A DNA stretch of 64,000 nucleotides. Source: Kerstersia gyiorum. Its GTDB lineage: Bacteria > Pseudomonadota > Gammaproteobacteria > Burkholderiales > Burkholderiaceae_B. The translations under genes and the position numbers were made by a program. The stretch covers positions 1-64,000 of the forward strand of contig NZ_SGWZ01000004.1 in assembly GCF_004216755.1 (NCBI RefSeq), read 5' to 3'. Below are positions 35,985 through 43,468 of this stretch, in pieces. The notes beneath the pieces are model-generated. The model ran no database searches, had not been told where the DNA came from, and worked only from the letters and a program-made list of their open reading frames with translations. Each line of letters opens with the position of its first letter. Position 1 is the first letter of the stretch.

Positions 35985-36971
35985 ATGAGCAAGAAAATCC
36001 GGATAGGCATTGCAGGTTATGGCAATCTGGGCCGTGGTGTGGAGTCCGCCGTGGCGCAGAATGCCGACATGGAACTGGTGGGCGTGTTTTCGCGGCGCCC
36101 GCCGGCGAGCGTGAGCTTGCTGGATGCCTCCGTACCGGTATACCCCTGGGATGACATCGAGAATTTCCGCGATGCGATCGACGTGCTGATCCTCTGTGGC
36201 GGATCGCGCACCGACCTGCCCGAACAGGGGCCGGCACTGGCGCGCGCGTTCACGACTGTAGATAGCTTCGATACCCATGCCAGGATTCCCGAGTACTACG
36301 CTGCCGTCGATGCCGCGGCACAGGCGGGCGGCAACGTCGCTTTGATCTCTGTGGGCTGGGACCCGGGCCTGTTCTCGCTGAATCGCCTGTTCGGCGAAGC
36401 CATCCTGCCCGAGGGCGCCACCTATACGTTCTGGGGCAAGGGCCTGAGCCAGGGGCACTCCGATGCGGTGCGCCGTGTGCCGGGCGTGAAGGGCGGCGTG
36501 CAGTACACGGTGCCGGTCCCGCAGGCCGTGCAGCGTGTGCGCGATGGCGAACAGCCGGTGCTGAGCACGCGTGAAAAGCACAAGCGCGAGTGTTTCGTGG
36601 TGCTGGCCGAGGGTGCAGACCAGGCGCAGGTGCGCGACGCCATCGTGACCATGCCCGATTATTTTGCTGATTACGACACCACGGTGACTTTCATTTCCGA
36701 GGAAACGCTGCGCCGCGAACACAATGCCATGCCGCATGGCGGCTTTGTGATCCGCAGCGGCACGACGGGGACGGGCAACAAGCAGATCATGGAATATGCA
36801 CTGGCGCTCGACAGCAATCCGGAGTTCACCTCCAGTGTGCTGGTTGCCTATGCGCGTGCCGCCTATCGCCTGAAGCAGGCTGGCGAGCGTGGCGCCCGCA
36901 GCGTATTCGACGTGGCTCCGGGGCTGCTGTCGCCGAAATCAGCGGCCGAATTGCGCAAGGAATTGCTGTAA
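35985..36971 (+). CDS. ddh: meso-Diaminopimelate dehydrogenase
   Basis: NADP-dependent enzyme of 328 residues that converts tetrahydrodipicolinate directly to meso-diaminopimelate, a one-step route to lysine and peptidoglycan precursor. Rossmann motif IGIAGYGNLGRGVE at residues 6-19. Substrate-domain stretches include SVGWDPGLFSLNRLFGEAIL, FWGKGLSQGHSDAVRRVPGV and the C-terminal LVAYARAAYRLKQAGERGA. Start ATG 35985 (MSKKIRIGI) is preferred to an upstream in-frame ATG at 35964. It is a single gene with a hairpin downstream (36985-37024). This route is patchily distributed among bacteria. Confidence 0.92.
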   Translation: MSKKIRIGIAGYGNLGRGVESAVAQNADMELVGVFSRRPPASVSLLDASVPVYPWDDIENFRDAIDVLILCGGSRTDLPEQGPALARAFTTVDSFDTHARIPEYYAAVDAAAQAGGNVALISVGWDPGLFSLNRLFGEAILPEGATYTFWGKGLSQGHSDAVRRVPGVKGGVQYTVPVPQAVQRVRDGEQPVLSTREKHKRECFVVLAEGADQAQVRDAIVTMPDYFADYDTTVTFISEETLRREHNAMPHGGFVIRSGTTGTGNKQIMEYALALDSNPEFTSSVLVAYARAAYRLKQAGERGARSVFDVAPGLLSPKSAAELRKELL

Positions 36972-36984
36972 TCCGCAGGCGGCT

Positions 36985-37024
36985 GCCATCGCAGCGGCAA
37001 CCGCCGTGTTGCTGCTGCGATGGC
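36985..37024. repeat. Hairpin downstream of ddh
   Basis: GCCATCGCAGC (36985-36995) and GCTGCGATGGC (37014-37024) form a perfect 11-bp stem with an 18-base loop, 13 bases after the ddh stop. No T-run follows on either strand, so it is more likely an mRNA 3'-end stabiliser or a factor-dependent stop than a classical terminator. Confidence 0.6.
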
Positions 37025-37141
37025 GCATGGTGAAATGAGAAAATCGGGCTGCCGTCGCAGTCCGTATGGATTGCCTGGTTTGTTTTTGCGTTGCCTAGGG
37101 AGATGCCCTTGGCATTGCCGCCACAGTCGGCCCAGGGCGGG

Positions 37142-38023
37142 TCAGAGCATGACCGTGCCGCTGATGCAGATGCTGCTCTGGCCGCCCACCCAGACCTGGC
37201 CGCTGTCGTCCTGAGACAGGTGCACCTGTCCGGCGCGTCCTAGGTTGATGCCTTGGCTGGCAAGATAGGGGGCGGCGATATGCCCGCGCTGGATCAGCCA
37301 TTGCGCCAGGCTGGCATTGAAACTGCCCGTGATCGGGTCTTCCGTCAGGGTGCTGCCGCTATTGAACCAGACCCGTACTTCCAGGTCGGTGGCGCCGGTA
37401 TCCGGATGGCGTGCGGCGACACCCAGCTGAATGCCCTGCGCATGCAGCGCCGGGAGATCGGGTGTCAGGCCGAGCACGGTCTCGGGGTTGTCCAGCAACA
37501 AAGCCCAGAATCTGGGGCCATTGAACAGGATCGCGCTATCTTGCACCTGTTGCGCCGACAGGCCTGCCGCTTGCAGCACGGCCTGGTGTTGCGGTTCGCT
37601 GATCGGGCTGCATTCCATGGAAGGGGCGGCAAACGCCCATAGTCCGTTGGCTGGATCGCGCCGCAAGGGCACCAGGCCCTTGGCGCATTCCTGTATGACC
37701 AGGCCCTCGGCCTGCGGCTGGCCGCCGCCGTTCAACCAAGCATGGCAACTGCCCAGCGTCGGATGTCCGGCAAAGGGCAGCTCGCCGCCGGGCGTGAATA
37801 TCCTGACCCGGTAGTCGGCCCCGGCAGCTCGTCCAGCCGTACTGGGGGGCAACAGGAAGGTGGTTTCCGAAAGATTGGTCCAGTTCGCGAAACGCAGCAT
37901 GGCCGCGTCGCTGATACCATCGCTGTCCAGCACGACAGCCAGGGGGTTGCCCATATAAGGCTGCGCCGAAAAGACGTCTATCTGCATGAAACGGCGTGCG
38001 CGTACTGAGGTCATGGACATCAT
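37142..38023 (-). CDS. PhzF-family phenazine biosynthesis-like isomerase/epimerase
   Basis: A 293-residue two-lobed PhzF-fold protein. The first lobe reads MQIDVFSAQPYMGNPLAVVL, with the catalytic glutamate in NLSETTFLLPP and the conserved GGELPFAGHPTLGS. The second lobe has DLEVRVWFNSGSTLTEDPITGSF-like features. PhzF enzymes isomerise small acids; in phenazine pathways they act on DHHA, but most chromosomal members have no assigned substrate and no phz genes occur here. Starts at 38023, 38020 or 38014 are all possible. Convergent with ddh. Confidence 0.87.
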   Translation of the reverse strand: MMSMTSVRARRFMQIDVFSAQPYMGNPLAVVLDSDGISDAAMLRFANWTNLSETTFLLPPSTAGRAAGADYRVRIFTPGGELPFAGHPTLGSCHAWLNGGGQPQAEGLVIQECAKGLVPLRRDPANGLWAFAAPSMECSPISEPQHQAVLQAAGLSAQQVQDSAILFNGPRFWALLLDNPETVLGLTPDLPALHAQGIQLGVAARHPDTGATDLEVRVWFNSGSTLTEDPITGSFNASLAQWLIQRGHIAAPYLASQGINLGRAGQVHLSQDDSGQVWVGGQSSICISGTVML

Positions 38024-38092
38024 CCTGGTTCGGAAGGAGGCAGCGCTAAGCAGGCAGTTTCAGGCAGGGCAGGGCCACCGGGTTGTTGGGCG

Positions 38093-38773
38093 TCAGTCTC
38101 CCAGCGAGGTTTCTTCCACCCCGTAGTACTTCACGCCGATCCGAATGCGCTCGCGGCCCTGGTCGCGGCGGTGGCGGTTGGTGTCGCGCAGCGAATATAC
38201 GCAGCCGCAGTATTCCTGCTGGTAGAACTGTTCACGCTTGCTGATTTCGATCATGCGCGCCGAACCGCCGCCCTTGCGCCAGTTGTAGGTCCAGTAGACC
38301 AGCTCGGGATAGCGCGCGGCGGCGCGTTCGCCGCAGCCGTTGATCTGGTTCATGTCCTTCCAGCGGGAAATGCCCAGCGAGCTGGTGATGGTGTCATAGC
38401 CGTGCTCATGGGCATAGAGCGCGGTGCGCTCGAAGCGCATGTCGAAGCAGGCCGTGCAGCGCACGCCACGCTCGGGTTCGTTTTCCATGCCTTTGACACG
38501 ATCGAACCAGTTGTCCATATCGTAGTCGGCGTCGATGAACTTGATGCCGTGCTGCTCGGCGTAGCGGATATTTTCTTCCTTGCGGATTTCGTATTCGCGT
38601 ACCGGATGGATATTCGGGTTGTAGAAGAAAATGTCGTACTCGATGCCCGAGACCAGCATGGCCTCCATGACTTCGCCCGAACAGGGGGCGCAGCAGGAAT
38701 GCAGCAGCACTTTCTTGCGTCCAGTGGGCAATTGCAGCGGTTTGCGATTGGCGAGGGTATCTGTAGTCGTCAT
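38093..38773 (-). CDS. queH: Epoxyqueuosine reductase QueH
   Basis: Iron-sulfur enzyme of 226 residues that reduces epoxyqueuosine to queuosine in tRNA, a non-homologous alternative to cobalamin-dependent QueG. The conserved cysteines are visible: HSCCAPCSGE (C27, C28, C31), RCTACFDMR, and YCGCVYS near the end, matching the cluster and catalytic cysteines of DUF208/QueH. Alone on the minus strand upstream of PhzF (69 bases). Start ATG 38773 gives normal family length. Confidence 0.92.
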   Translation of the reverse strand: MTTTDTLANRKPLQLPTGRKKVLLHSCCAPCSGEVMEAMLVSGIEYDIFFYNPNIHPVREYEIRKEENIRYAEQHGIKFIDADYDMDNWFDRVKGMENEPERGVRCTACFDMRFERTALYAHEHGYDTITSSLGISRWKDMNQINGCGERAAARYPELVYWTYNWRKGGGSARMIEISKREQFYQQEYCGCVYSLRDTNRHRRDQGRERIRIGVKYYGVEETSLGD

Positions 38774-39044
38774 GGCGTGCGTGCCGGGCGCATGCGGCGC
38801 CGGCCTTCAATGCGTATCCGGAACCCTGCATTTTAGGCTGAATCAGCAGCAGTATCCATGCCGGCTTGCACGGGTGTTTCATTCCTGCCCAGGCTTTCCC
38901 TGATGGCGGCGCAGGCTGCCGCCAGGCGAGGTAAGTCAATGTTAAAAAGTATGTCCGGCCAGCACGCGGTTTGAGGCGCCAGCGAGCGCCTGTCTGCGTG
39001 GTTCATGCTCGCCATATAGCCAGGAATGAAACAAGGGGAAGGGT

Positions 39045-39848
39045 ATGTCGGAATACACGGGATACCAGGGATACGATGATGAGTTCTCAGGGGTTTGTGT
39101 CGCGATTTCAGGCGCGGCGGGCGGTGTCGGCCATGTGCTGGCACGCCGGCTGCTGAGGGCGGGCGCGAAAGTCGCTGCGTTCGATCAGCTGGGGGAGAGC
39201 CTGCAGCCGCTGGCGAGTGACGCCGGGCCGGCGCAATTGCATATGGCCAACCTGGACGTCAGCGACGCCGCTGCGGTGGAACTGGCGGTGGCCGCCGCAG
39301 AGCAGATGCTGGGGCCGGTGGAAAAACTGGTGAGCGCAGCCAGCCTGTTGCAGATCGGACGCATCGTTGATGTCGCACCTGCCCATTGGGCGCGGGCCTT
39401 CGAGGTGAATACCATGGGGGCCTTCAACTTCAATCGCATCGTGGCTAGCGGCATGATGGCGCGGCGCCGGGGGGCGATCGTGAATATCGGTTCCAGCGCG
39501 GCGGCAACGCCCAGGGCGGGCATGGGGGCCTATGCCGCCTCCATGGCGGCGGTGGCTCAGCTTACCCGGTGCCTGGCGCTTGAACTGGCAGGCTACGGTG
39601 TGCGTTGCAATATCGTCTCTCCGGGCGATACCGAAACCATCCAGCCTTACGCCAGGCTGCAACAGGGTTTGTCGCGGGAAAAGTTGATCGAAGGGGAACT
39701 GGCCCACTATCGGTTGGGCATTCCGCTGCGCAAGCTGGCGACAGCAGATGAAGTGGCTGATGCCGTGCTGTTCCTGTTGTCCGACCGCGCCAGTCACATC
39801 ACCTTGCACGATCTGCGCGTGGATGGCGGTGCTACGCTGGACCAGTGA
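39045..39848 (+). CDS. EntA-like short-chain dehydrogenase lacking the catalytic lysine
   Basis: A 267-residue SDR closest in pattern to 2,3-dihydro-2,3-dihydroxybenzoate dehydrogenase: ISGAAGGVGHVLARRLL for cofactor binding, GAIVNIGSSAAATPRAGMGA, ELAGYGVRCNIVSPGDTET, and FLLSDRASHITLHDLRVDGG. The catalytic tyrosine is Y163, but the lysine four residues later is replaced by methionine (M167, codon 39543-39545) and the NNAG motif reads VSAAS. Normal dehydrogenase activity is therefore doubtful. AAGGGG precedes the ATG. No siderophore genes are nearby. The unusual residues could reflect a new role, decay or a binding-only function. Confidence 0.85.
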   Translation: MSEYTGYQGYDDEFSGVCVAISGAAGGVGHVLARRLLRAGAKVAAFDQLGESLQPLASDAGPAQLHMANLDVSDAAAVELAVAAAEQMLGPVEKLVSAASLLQIGRIVDVAPAHWARAFEVNTMGAFNFNRIVASGMMARRRGAIVNIGSSAAATPRAGMGAYAASMAAVAQLTRCLALELAGYGVRCNIVSPGDTETIQPYARLQQGLSREKLIEGELAHYRLGIPLRKLATADEVADAVLFLLSDRASHITLHDLRVDGGATLDQ

Positions 39849-40442
39849 CGCGGGCGGGTAGGGCTTGCGTCCGGGCCGCCACGTCGTCACATGACTGGCG
39901 GCGCCAGCGCGACCGGCCGTCTGGCAAGGCACAACGGGCAAGGATTGCGCAGCGCTGTTCAAAATTTGCTCAGTCAATCAAGCCTGCGCGTCATTGTTGC
40001 GTTTGCATGACATATGCCAAGCTTTTCCACCGACTTATTCACAGGCCTTGGGGATAAGTTTCGGGCCTGAAACAGGCCTGGCGAAAATGGCCGAGGCCAG
40101 TCTGCACGCCGTTGGCAGGGGAATCTGCGCGATTGGGCGAGGCTTGCGCTTGGCAGTAATAGGGGTATATTGCCGGGAAGCTGGCAAGCCGGTGCAAAAG
40201 AACATGTCAAACAGGGAAAATGGGTAGCTTTCCTGTCCCGGAAACAAAGATTCCTTCATATTCAGGCATGCCGCTTGAGTCATCTTAAGTTTGTGAAGAT
40301 CTGTTGGGAAATCTTCAACTTAAAAATAGAAACGATTCGCATCCTGAGTTGCGGTCTTGCCTGTGCTGTGCTAAAAAAATGATTTCCAAACGTATCTTTT
40401 GAATACTTTGGAAATTCCTGGAACATTCTTCGCTGTTGTCCT
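39849..40442. other. Long intergenic region between the SDR and the response regulator
   Basis: About 594 bases with no convincing gene. It changes from GC-rich to AT-rich toward 40400. A TTATTCACA string (40035-40043) looks like a single DnaA box but is isolated. A 13-bp interrupted hairpin lies at 40285-40323. The last 120 bases are AT-rich and suited to hold the promoter of the response regulator gene at 40443. Confidence 0.5.
40285..40323. repeat. Interrupted AT-rich hairpin upstream of the response regulator
   Basis: TTAAGTT (40285-40291) pairs with AACTTAA (40317-40323), and GAAGAT (40295-40300) with ATCTTC (40311-40316), giving 13 pairs with a 3-base bulge and a 10-base loop. It lies 120 bases before the regulator ORF. 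No T-run on the plus strand, so I read it as an operator or leader structure. Confidence 0.5.
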
Positions 40443-41237
40443 ATGCAACAAGCCTATCTGGATAAGCAGGACATGAACATCACGCCGCCTGCGGGCGAGC
40501 CGCGTGTCGACGCCTGCCCCTATGCAAAATCCGTTTCCTTCCTGATCGTCTCCGGACCGACCGTGCTGCGCCAGGTACTGCCGGCGCTCGCCCTGGCGGC
40601 GCCCTTGTCCGTGCATTTGGCGGCAGATGGCGAATCGGCCTGGAATTTCGTTCTGCATGAGCGGGTGGACCTCGCAATCATCGACGCCGGGCTGCCGGAA
40701 AATGACGGTTTCACGCTGTTGACCCGCCTGCGTCGCCGTTCCGATATGCCAGTGCTCATGCTGATCGAAAGCGACGGTGACACCGAGCGCCTGATGGGTC
40801 TGCGTTGCGGCGCCAGCGATTACGTGCGCAAGCCGGTGGATTTCGATATCCTCTGGACCCGCTTGCATGGCTGCCTGCGCCGCCAGGTAAGCCAGGCCGA
40901 CGCGGCCAGCCGCTATCTGCAAGTGGGCGATCTGAGCCTGGATTCTGCTTCGTCGGAAGTGCGGGTCGGTGGCAATCAGATTTACCTGACGGCGGCGGAA
41001 ACCAGCATACTCACGGCCCTGATGCGTCGGCCCGGCGCCATGATCAGCCGCGAGCACCTGACGGAAACGGCGCTGGGCCGCTCCATCGAACCGCTGGATC
41101 GCAGCCTCGATACCCACATCAGCAATCTGCGGCGCAAGCTGGGCCTGCGCGCTGGCCAGGAAGGGCGGCCGCAGATACGCAGCTACCGCAATCGGGGTTA
41201 TGCCCTGATGATGCCGGCCGACGACGCGCCGGCCTGA
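40443..41237 (+). CDS. OmpR-like response regulator with degenerate receiver pocket
   Basis: A 264-residue orphan response regulator. After a 32-residue N-terminal extension the receiver domain has the phosphoacceptor-position aspartate D81 (AIIDAGLPENDGF) and lysine K130 (DYVRKPVDF), but the acidic pair normally at the first strand is replaced by the sequence FLIVSGPT. Phosphorylation by a normal kinase is thus doubtful. The C-terminal winged helix (residues 155-260) has SNLRRKLG and SYRNRGYALM, typical of OmpR/PhoB. No sensor kinase is nearby. A terminator follows at 41308. The start could also be M11. Confidence 0.85.
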   Translation: MQQAYLDKQDMNITPPAGEPRVDACPYAKSVSFLIVSGPTVLRQVLPALALAAPLSVHLAADGESAWNFVLHERVDLAIIDAGLPENDGFTLLTRLRRRSDMPVLMLIESDGDTERLMGLRCGASDYVRKPVDFDILWTRLHGCLRRQVSQADAASRYLQVGDLSLDSASSEVRVGGNQIYLTAAETSILTALMRRPGAMISREHLTETALGRSIEPLDRSLDTHISNLRRKLGLRAGQEGRPQIRSYRNRGYALMMPADDAPA

Positions 41238-41307
41238 GACCTGGGCGCAGGTACTGCGCTCCCCTATACACAGAGGTGGCGCTATCCGACTCCGGGCGCC
41301 GCCCAGA

Positions 41308-41346
41308 CCCCTGCCACAGGAAGGCTTCCAGTGGCAGGGGTTTTTT
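41308..41346 (+). terminator. Rho-independent terminator after the response regulator
   Basis: CCCCTGCCAC (41308-41317) and GTGGCAGGGG (41331-41340) form a perfect 10-bp stem with 13-base loop, followed directly by TTTTTT. Confidence 0.93.
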
Positions 41347-41433
41347 GCATCTTGGGCGCGTGTTTTTGCCGCCATTCAGCTACTTGCAAGTAAGGCAGTG
41401 AAACAGCTTTCTAGGCAAGATCTTCGTGATAAA

Positions 41434-41459
41434 TCAATCAATGCTTTGACAGTGATTGA
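41434..41459. promoter_or_regulatory. MarR-type operator upstream of the marR gene
   Basis: TCAATCA (41434-41440) and TGATTGA (41453-41459) form a perfect 7-bp inverted repeat with a 12-base spacer, ending 23 bases before the marR ATG. MarR-family repressors usually bind palindromes of this length near their own promoter, so autorepression is likely. Confidence 0.6.
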
Positions 41460-41482
41460 CTAGGCAAATAATATTTTCATCC

Positions 41483-41959
41483 ATGGAACAAGCAGGCAAG
41501 ACAAAGGATCTGCATCAGGACTATGACCTGATGGACAGCGTGGGCTGGCTGATGCGCTCGACGCTTGCCGTCATGCGCCAGGAGATAGAGCGGCGTATGG
41601 AGCCCTTCGGGCTGACCAACGCGCAATGGCATCCCATTCTCAAACTTTATACCGGGCAAGCGGATACGGTGGCGGAACTGGCGCGTGGCTGTATGCAGGA
41701 TGCGGGCGGTATGACGCGGCTGCTGGATCGCCTGGAGGCCAAGGGACTGTGCCGCCGCAAGCGGTGCCAGACCGACCGGCGGGTCGTGCGTATCGAGCTG
41801 ACGCCCCAGGGGCTGGCAGTGGCCAGCCGGATACCGGCGGTATTGCGTGATGTCCATGACTTGGGCCTGCAGGATTTTTCTGCAACGGAAGTCGATCAGC
41901 TCAAATCCTATCTGCGGCGCATGCAACAAACGCTGCAGGACAAAACAGGCCAGGCTTGA
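41483..41959 (+). CDS. MarR-family regulator (EmrR-like)
   Basis: A 158-residue MarR regulator. Winged helix at about residues 50-110 (VAELARGCMQDAGGMTRLLD, then the wing region KRCQTDRRVVRIELTPQG). It lies upstream of emrA-emrB genes on the same strand, the layout of E. coli emrRAB (mprA), so it probably senses phenolic or lipophilic drugs and represses the pump. The ATG at 41483 is used; a TTG start nine codons earlier would overlap the palindrome at 41434-41459. A terminator-like hairpin at 42130-42151 separates it from emrA. Confidence 0.88.
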   Translation: MEQAGKTKDLHQDYDLMDSVGWLMRSTLAVMRQEIERRMEPFGLTNAQWHPILKLYTGQADTVAELARGCMQDAGGMTRLLDRLEAKGLCRRKRCQTDRRVVRIELTPQGLAVASRIPAVLRDVHDLGLQDFSATEVDQLKSYLRRMQQTLQDKTGQA

Positions 41960-42129
41960 ATGATTTTCCCGGCGTATGCAACCCGGCGCGCAGCTGCCGT
42001 CCGCCTGGCGGCTTGCGTGCGGCATCGCGCGGCGCCGGCAGCCGGGCAGGCCGTGCGATGCCACGCCTACGCCTGGCCCATGCATTGCTGCATGGGAATG
42101 ACGGGGCCTTAGGGCTGGAATTTTTTCAC

Positions 42130-42151
42130 CCCGGCAAGCGCCGGGTTTTTT
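42130..42151 (+). terminator. Terminator or attenuator between marR and emrA
   Basis: CCCGGC (42130-42135) and GCCGGG (42140-42145) form a 6-bp stem with AAGC loop, followed by TTTTTT (42146-42151). It ends only 22 bases before the emrA start, so it either ends marR transcription or works as an attenuator for the pump genes. Confidence 0.8.
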
Positions 42152-42173
42152 CATTGTTCAGCGAAAATTTGCC

Positions 42174-43466
42174 ATGAGTGACGACAATCACACGCAAAAG
42201 AGTGACGTAAACAGCAGCAGCAAGCCGCAGCTGGATCCCGCGGCAGTGAAGCACCGCCGCAAAGTGCTGCTGAGCGTGACGCTGGTCGTCGTGCTGGCGG
42301 CCCTTGCCTTCGGCGTCTATGAGTGGCTGCTGGGCGGCCGCTATGAAACCACGGACAACGCCTATGTGCAGGGCAATGTCATCCAGATCACACCGCGGGT
42401 GGAAGGGACGGTAGAGGCCATTTATGCCGACGACACGGACTTCGTGAAGGCGGGTCAGGTATTGGTACGCCTGGACCCGGCAGACGCGCACATCCGCCTG
42501 GAACAGGCCGAGGCGCAACTGGCGCAGGCTGTGCGTCAGGCGCGCACGCTGTACGCGGACAACGAAACCCTGAATGCGCAAATAGCCTTGCGCCAGGCCG
42601 AGGTGGTCAAGGCGCGCAGCGATCTGGCGCGTGCCGAGGACGACCGCAAGCGCCGTACGACGCTGGCCAGCAACGGGGCTGTGTCGCGCGAAGAGCTGCG
42701 CCATGCCGAAGCCAGTTCGGCGGCAGCGCGCAGCACGCTGGCCGCTGCCGAGGCGGCGCTGGCCGCTGCCAGGGAGCAACTGACCAGCAACCAGGCGCTG
42801 ACTGACGGGACAGACGTGATCCACCATCCGGCCGTGCAGTCGGCGGCAGCGGCGGTGCGTGAAGCCTATCTGGCCAACGAGCGCATGGCCGTCCTGGCGC
42901 CGACCGACGGCTACGTGGCGCGCCGCAATGTCCAGTTGGGCCAGCGCGTGTCGGCCGGTTCCAACCTGATGACCATCGTGCCGCTGCGCGAGGTCTGGGT
43001 GGAAGCCAATTTCAAGGAAAACCAGCTGCGCGACCTGCGCCTGGGCCAGGAAGCGACGCTGACGGCCGACCTGTATGGCACCAAGGTGCGCTATACCGGC
43101 AAGGTGACCGGCCTGGGTGTGGGGACGGGCGCTGCCTTTGCCCTGCTGCCTGCGCAGAATGCCACGGGCAACTGGATCAAGGTGGTGCAGCGTGTGCCGG
43201 TGCGTATTGAATTGACGGGCGATGAACTGGCCGAGCATCCGTTGCGTGTTGGCCTGTCCATGGATGTGAAGGTCAGGATCAGCGACAAGAGCGGCAATAT
43301 GCTGGCAGCCACGCCGCGTACCGAGGCGTTCGCGCAAACGGATGTCTTCCGCCAGCAGGAAGAAGGGGCTGAAGCGGATGTCACGCGCATCATTGCAGCC
43401 AACCTGGGTGTGCCGGATCGGGCCATCAAACTCGGCATGACGTCGCCGGCGACGGGCGTGAACTGA
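42174..43466 (+). CDS. emrA: EmrA-like membrane-fusion protein (HlyD family)
   Basis: A 430-residue adaptor for an EmrB-type MFS pump. It has a short cytoplasmic N-terminus, one membrane segment (residues 31-50, VLLSVTLVVVLAALAFGVYE), the YVQGNVIQITPRVEGTVEAI lipoyl-like motif, a long coiled coil at about 105-200, and the second lipoyl half LAPTDGYVARRNVQLGQRVS. Such proteins reach across the periplasm to a TolC-like channel. No strong ribosome binding site is seen before ATG 42174. emrB starts two bases after its stop. The MarR gene upstream is the likely regulator. Confidence 0.92.
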   Translation: MSDDNHTQKSDVNSSSKPQLDPAAVKHRRKVLLSVTLVVVLAALAFGVYEWLLGGRYETTDNAYVQGNVIQITPRVEGTVEAIYADDTDFVKAGQVLVRLDPADAHIRLEQAEAQLAQAVRQARTLYADNETLNAQIALRQAEVVKARSDLARAEDDRKRRTTLASNGAVSREELRHAEASSAAARSTLAAAEAALAAAREQLTSNQALTDGTDVIHHPAVQSAAAAVREAYLANERMAVLAPTDGYVARRNVQLGQRVSAGSNLMTIVPLREVWVEANFKENQLRDLRLGQEATLTADLYGTKVRYTGKVTGLGVGTGAAFALLPAQNATGNWIKVVQRVPVRIELTGDELAEHPLRVGLSMDVKVRISDKSGNMLAATPRTEAFAQTDVFRQQEEGAEADVTRIIAANLGVPDRAIKLGMTSPATGVN

Positions 43467-43468
43467 TC

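Noticed and set aside
40023..40055. DnaA-box-like strings (TTATTCACA and TTTTCCACC)
   Set aside because: Only one good match, no cluster, no AT-rich unwinding region and no dnaA or gidA neighbours, so not an origin.
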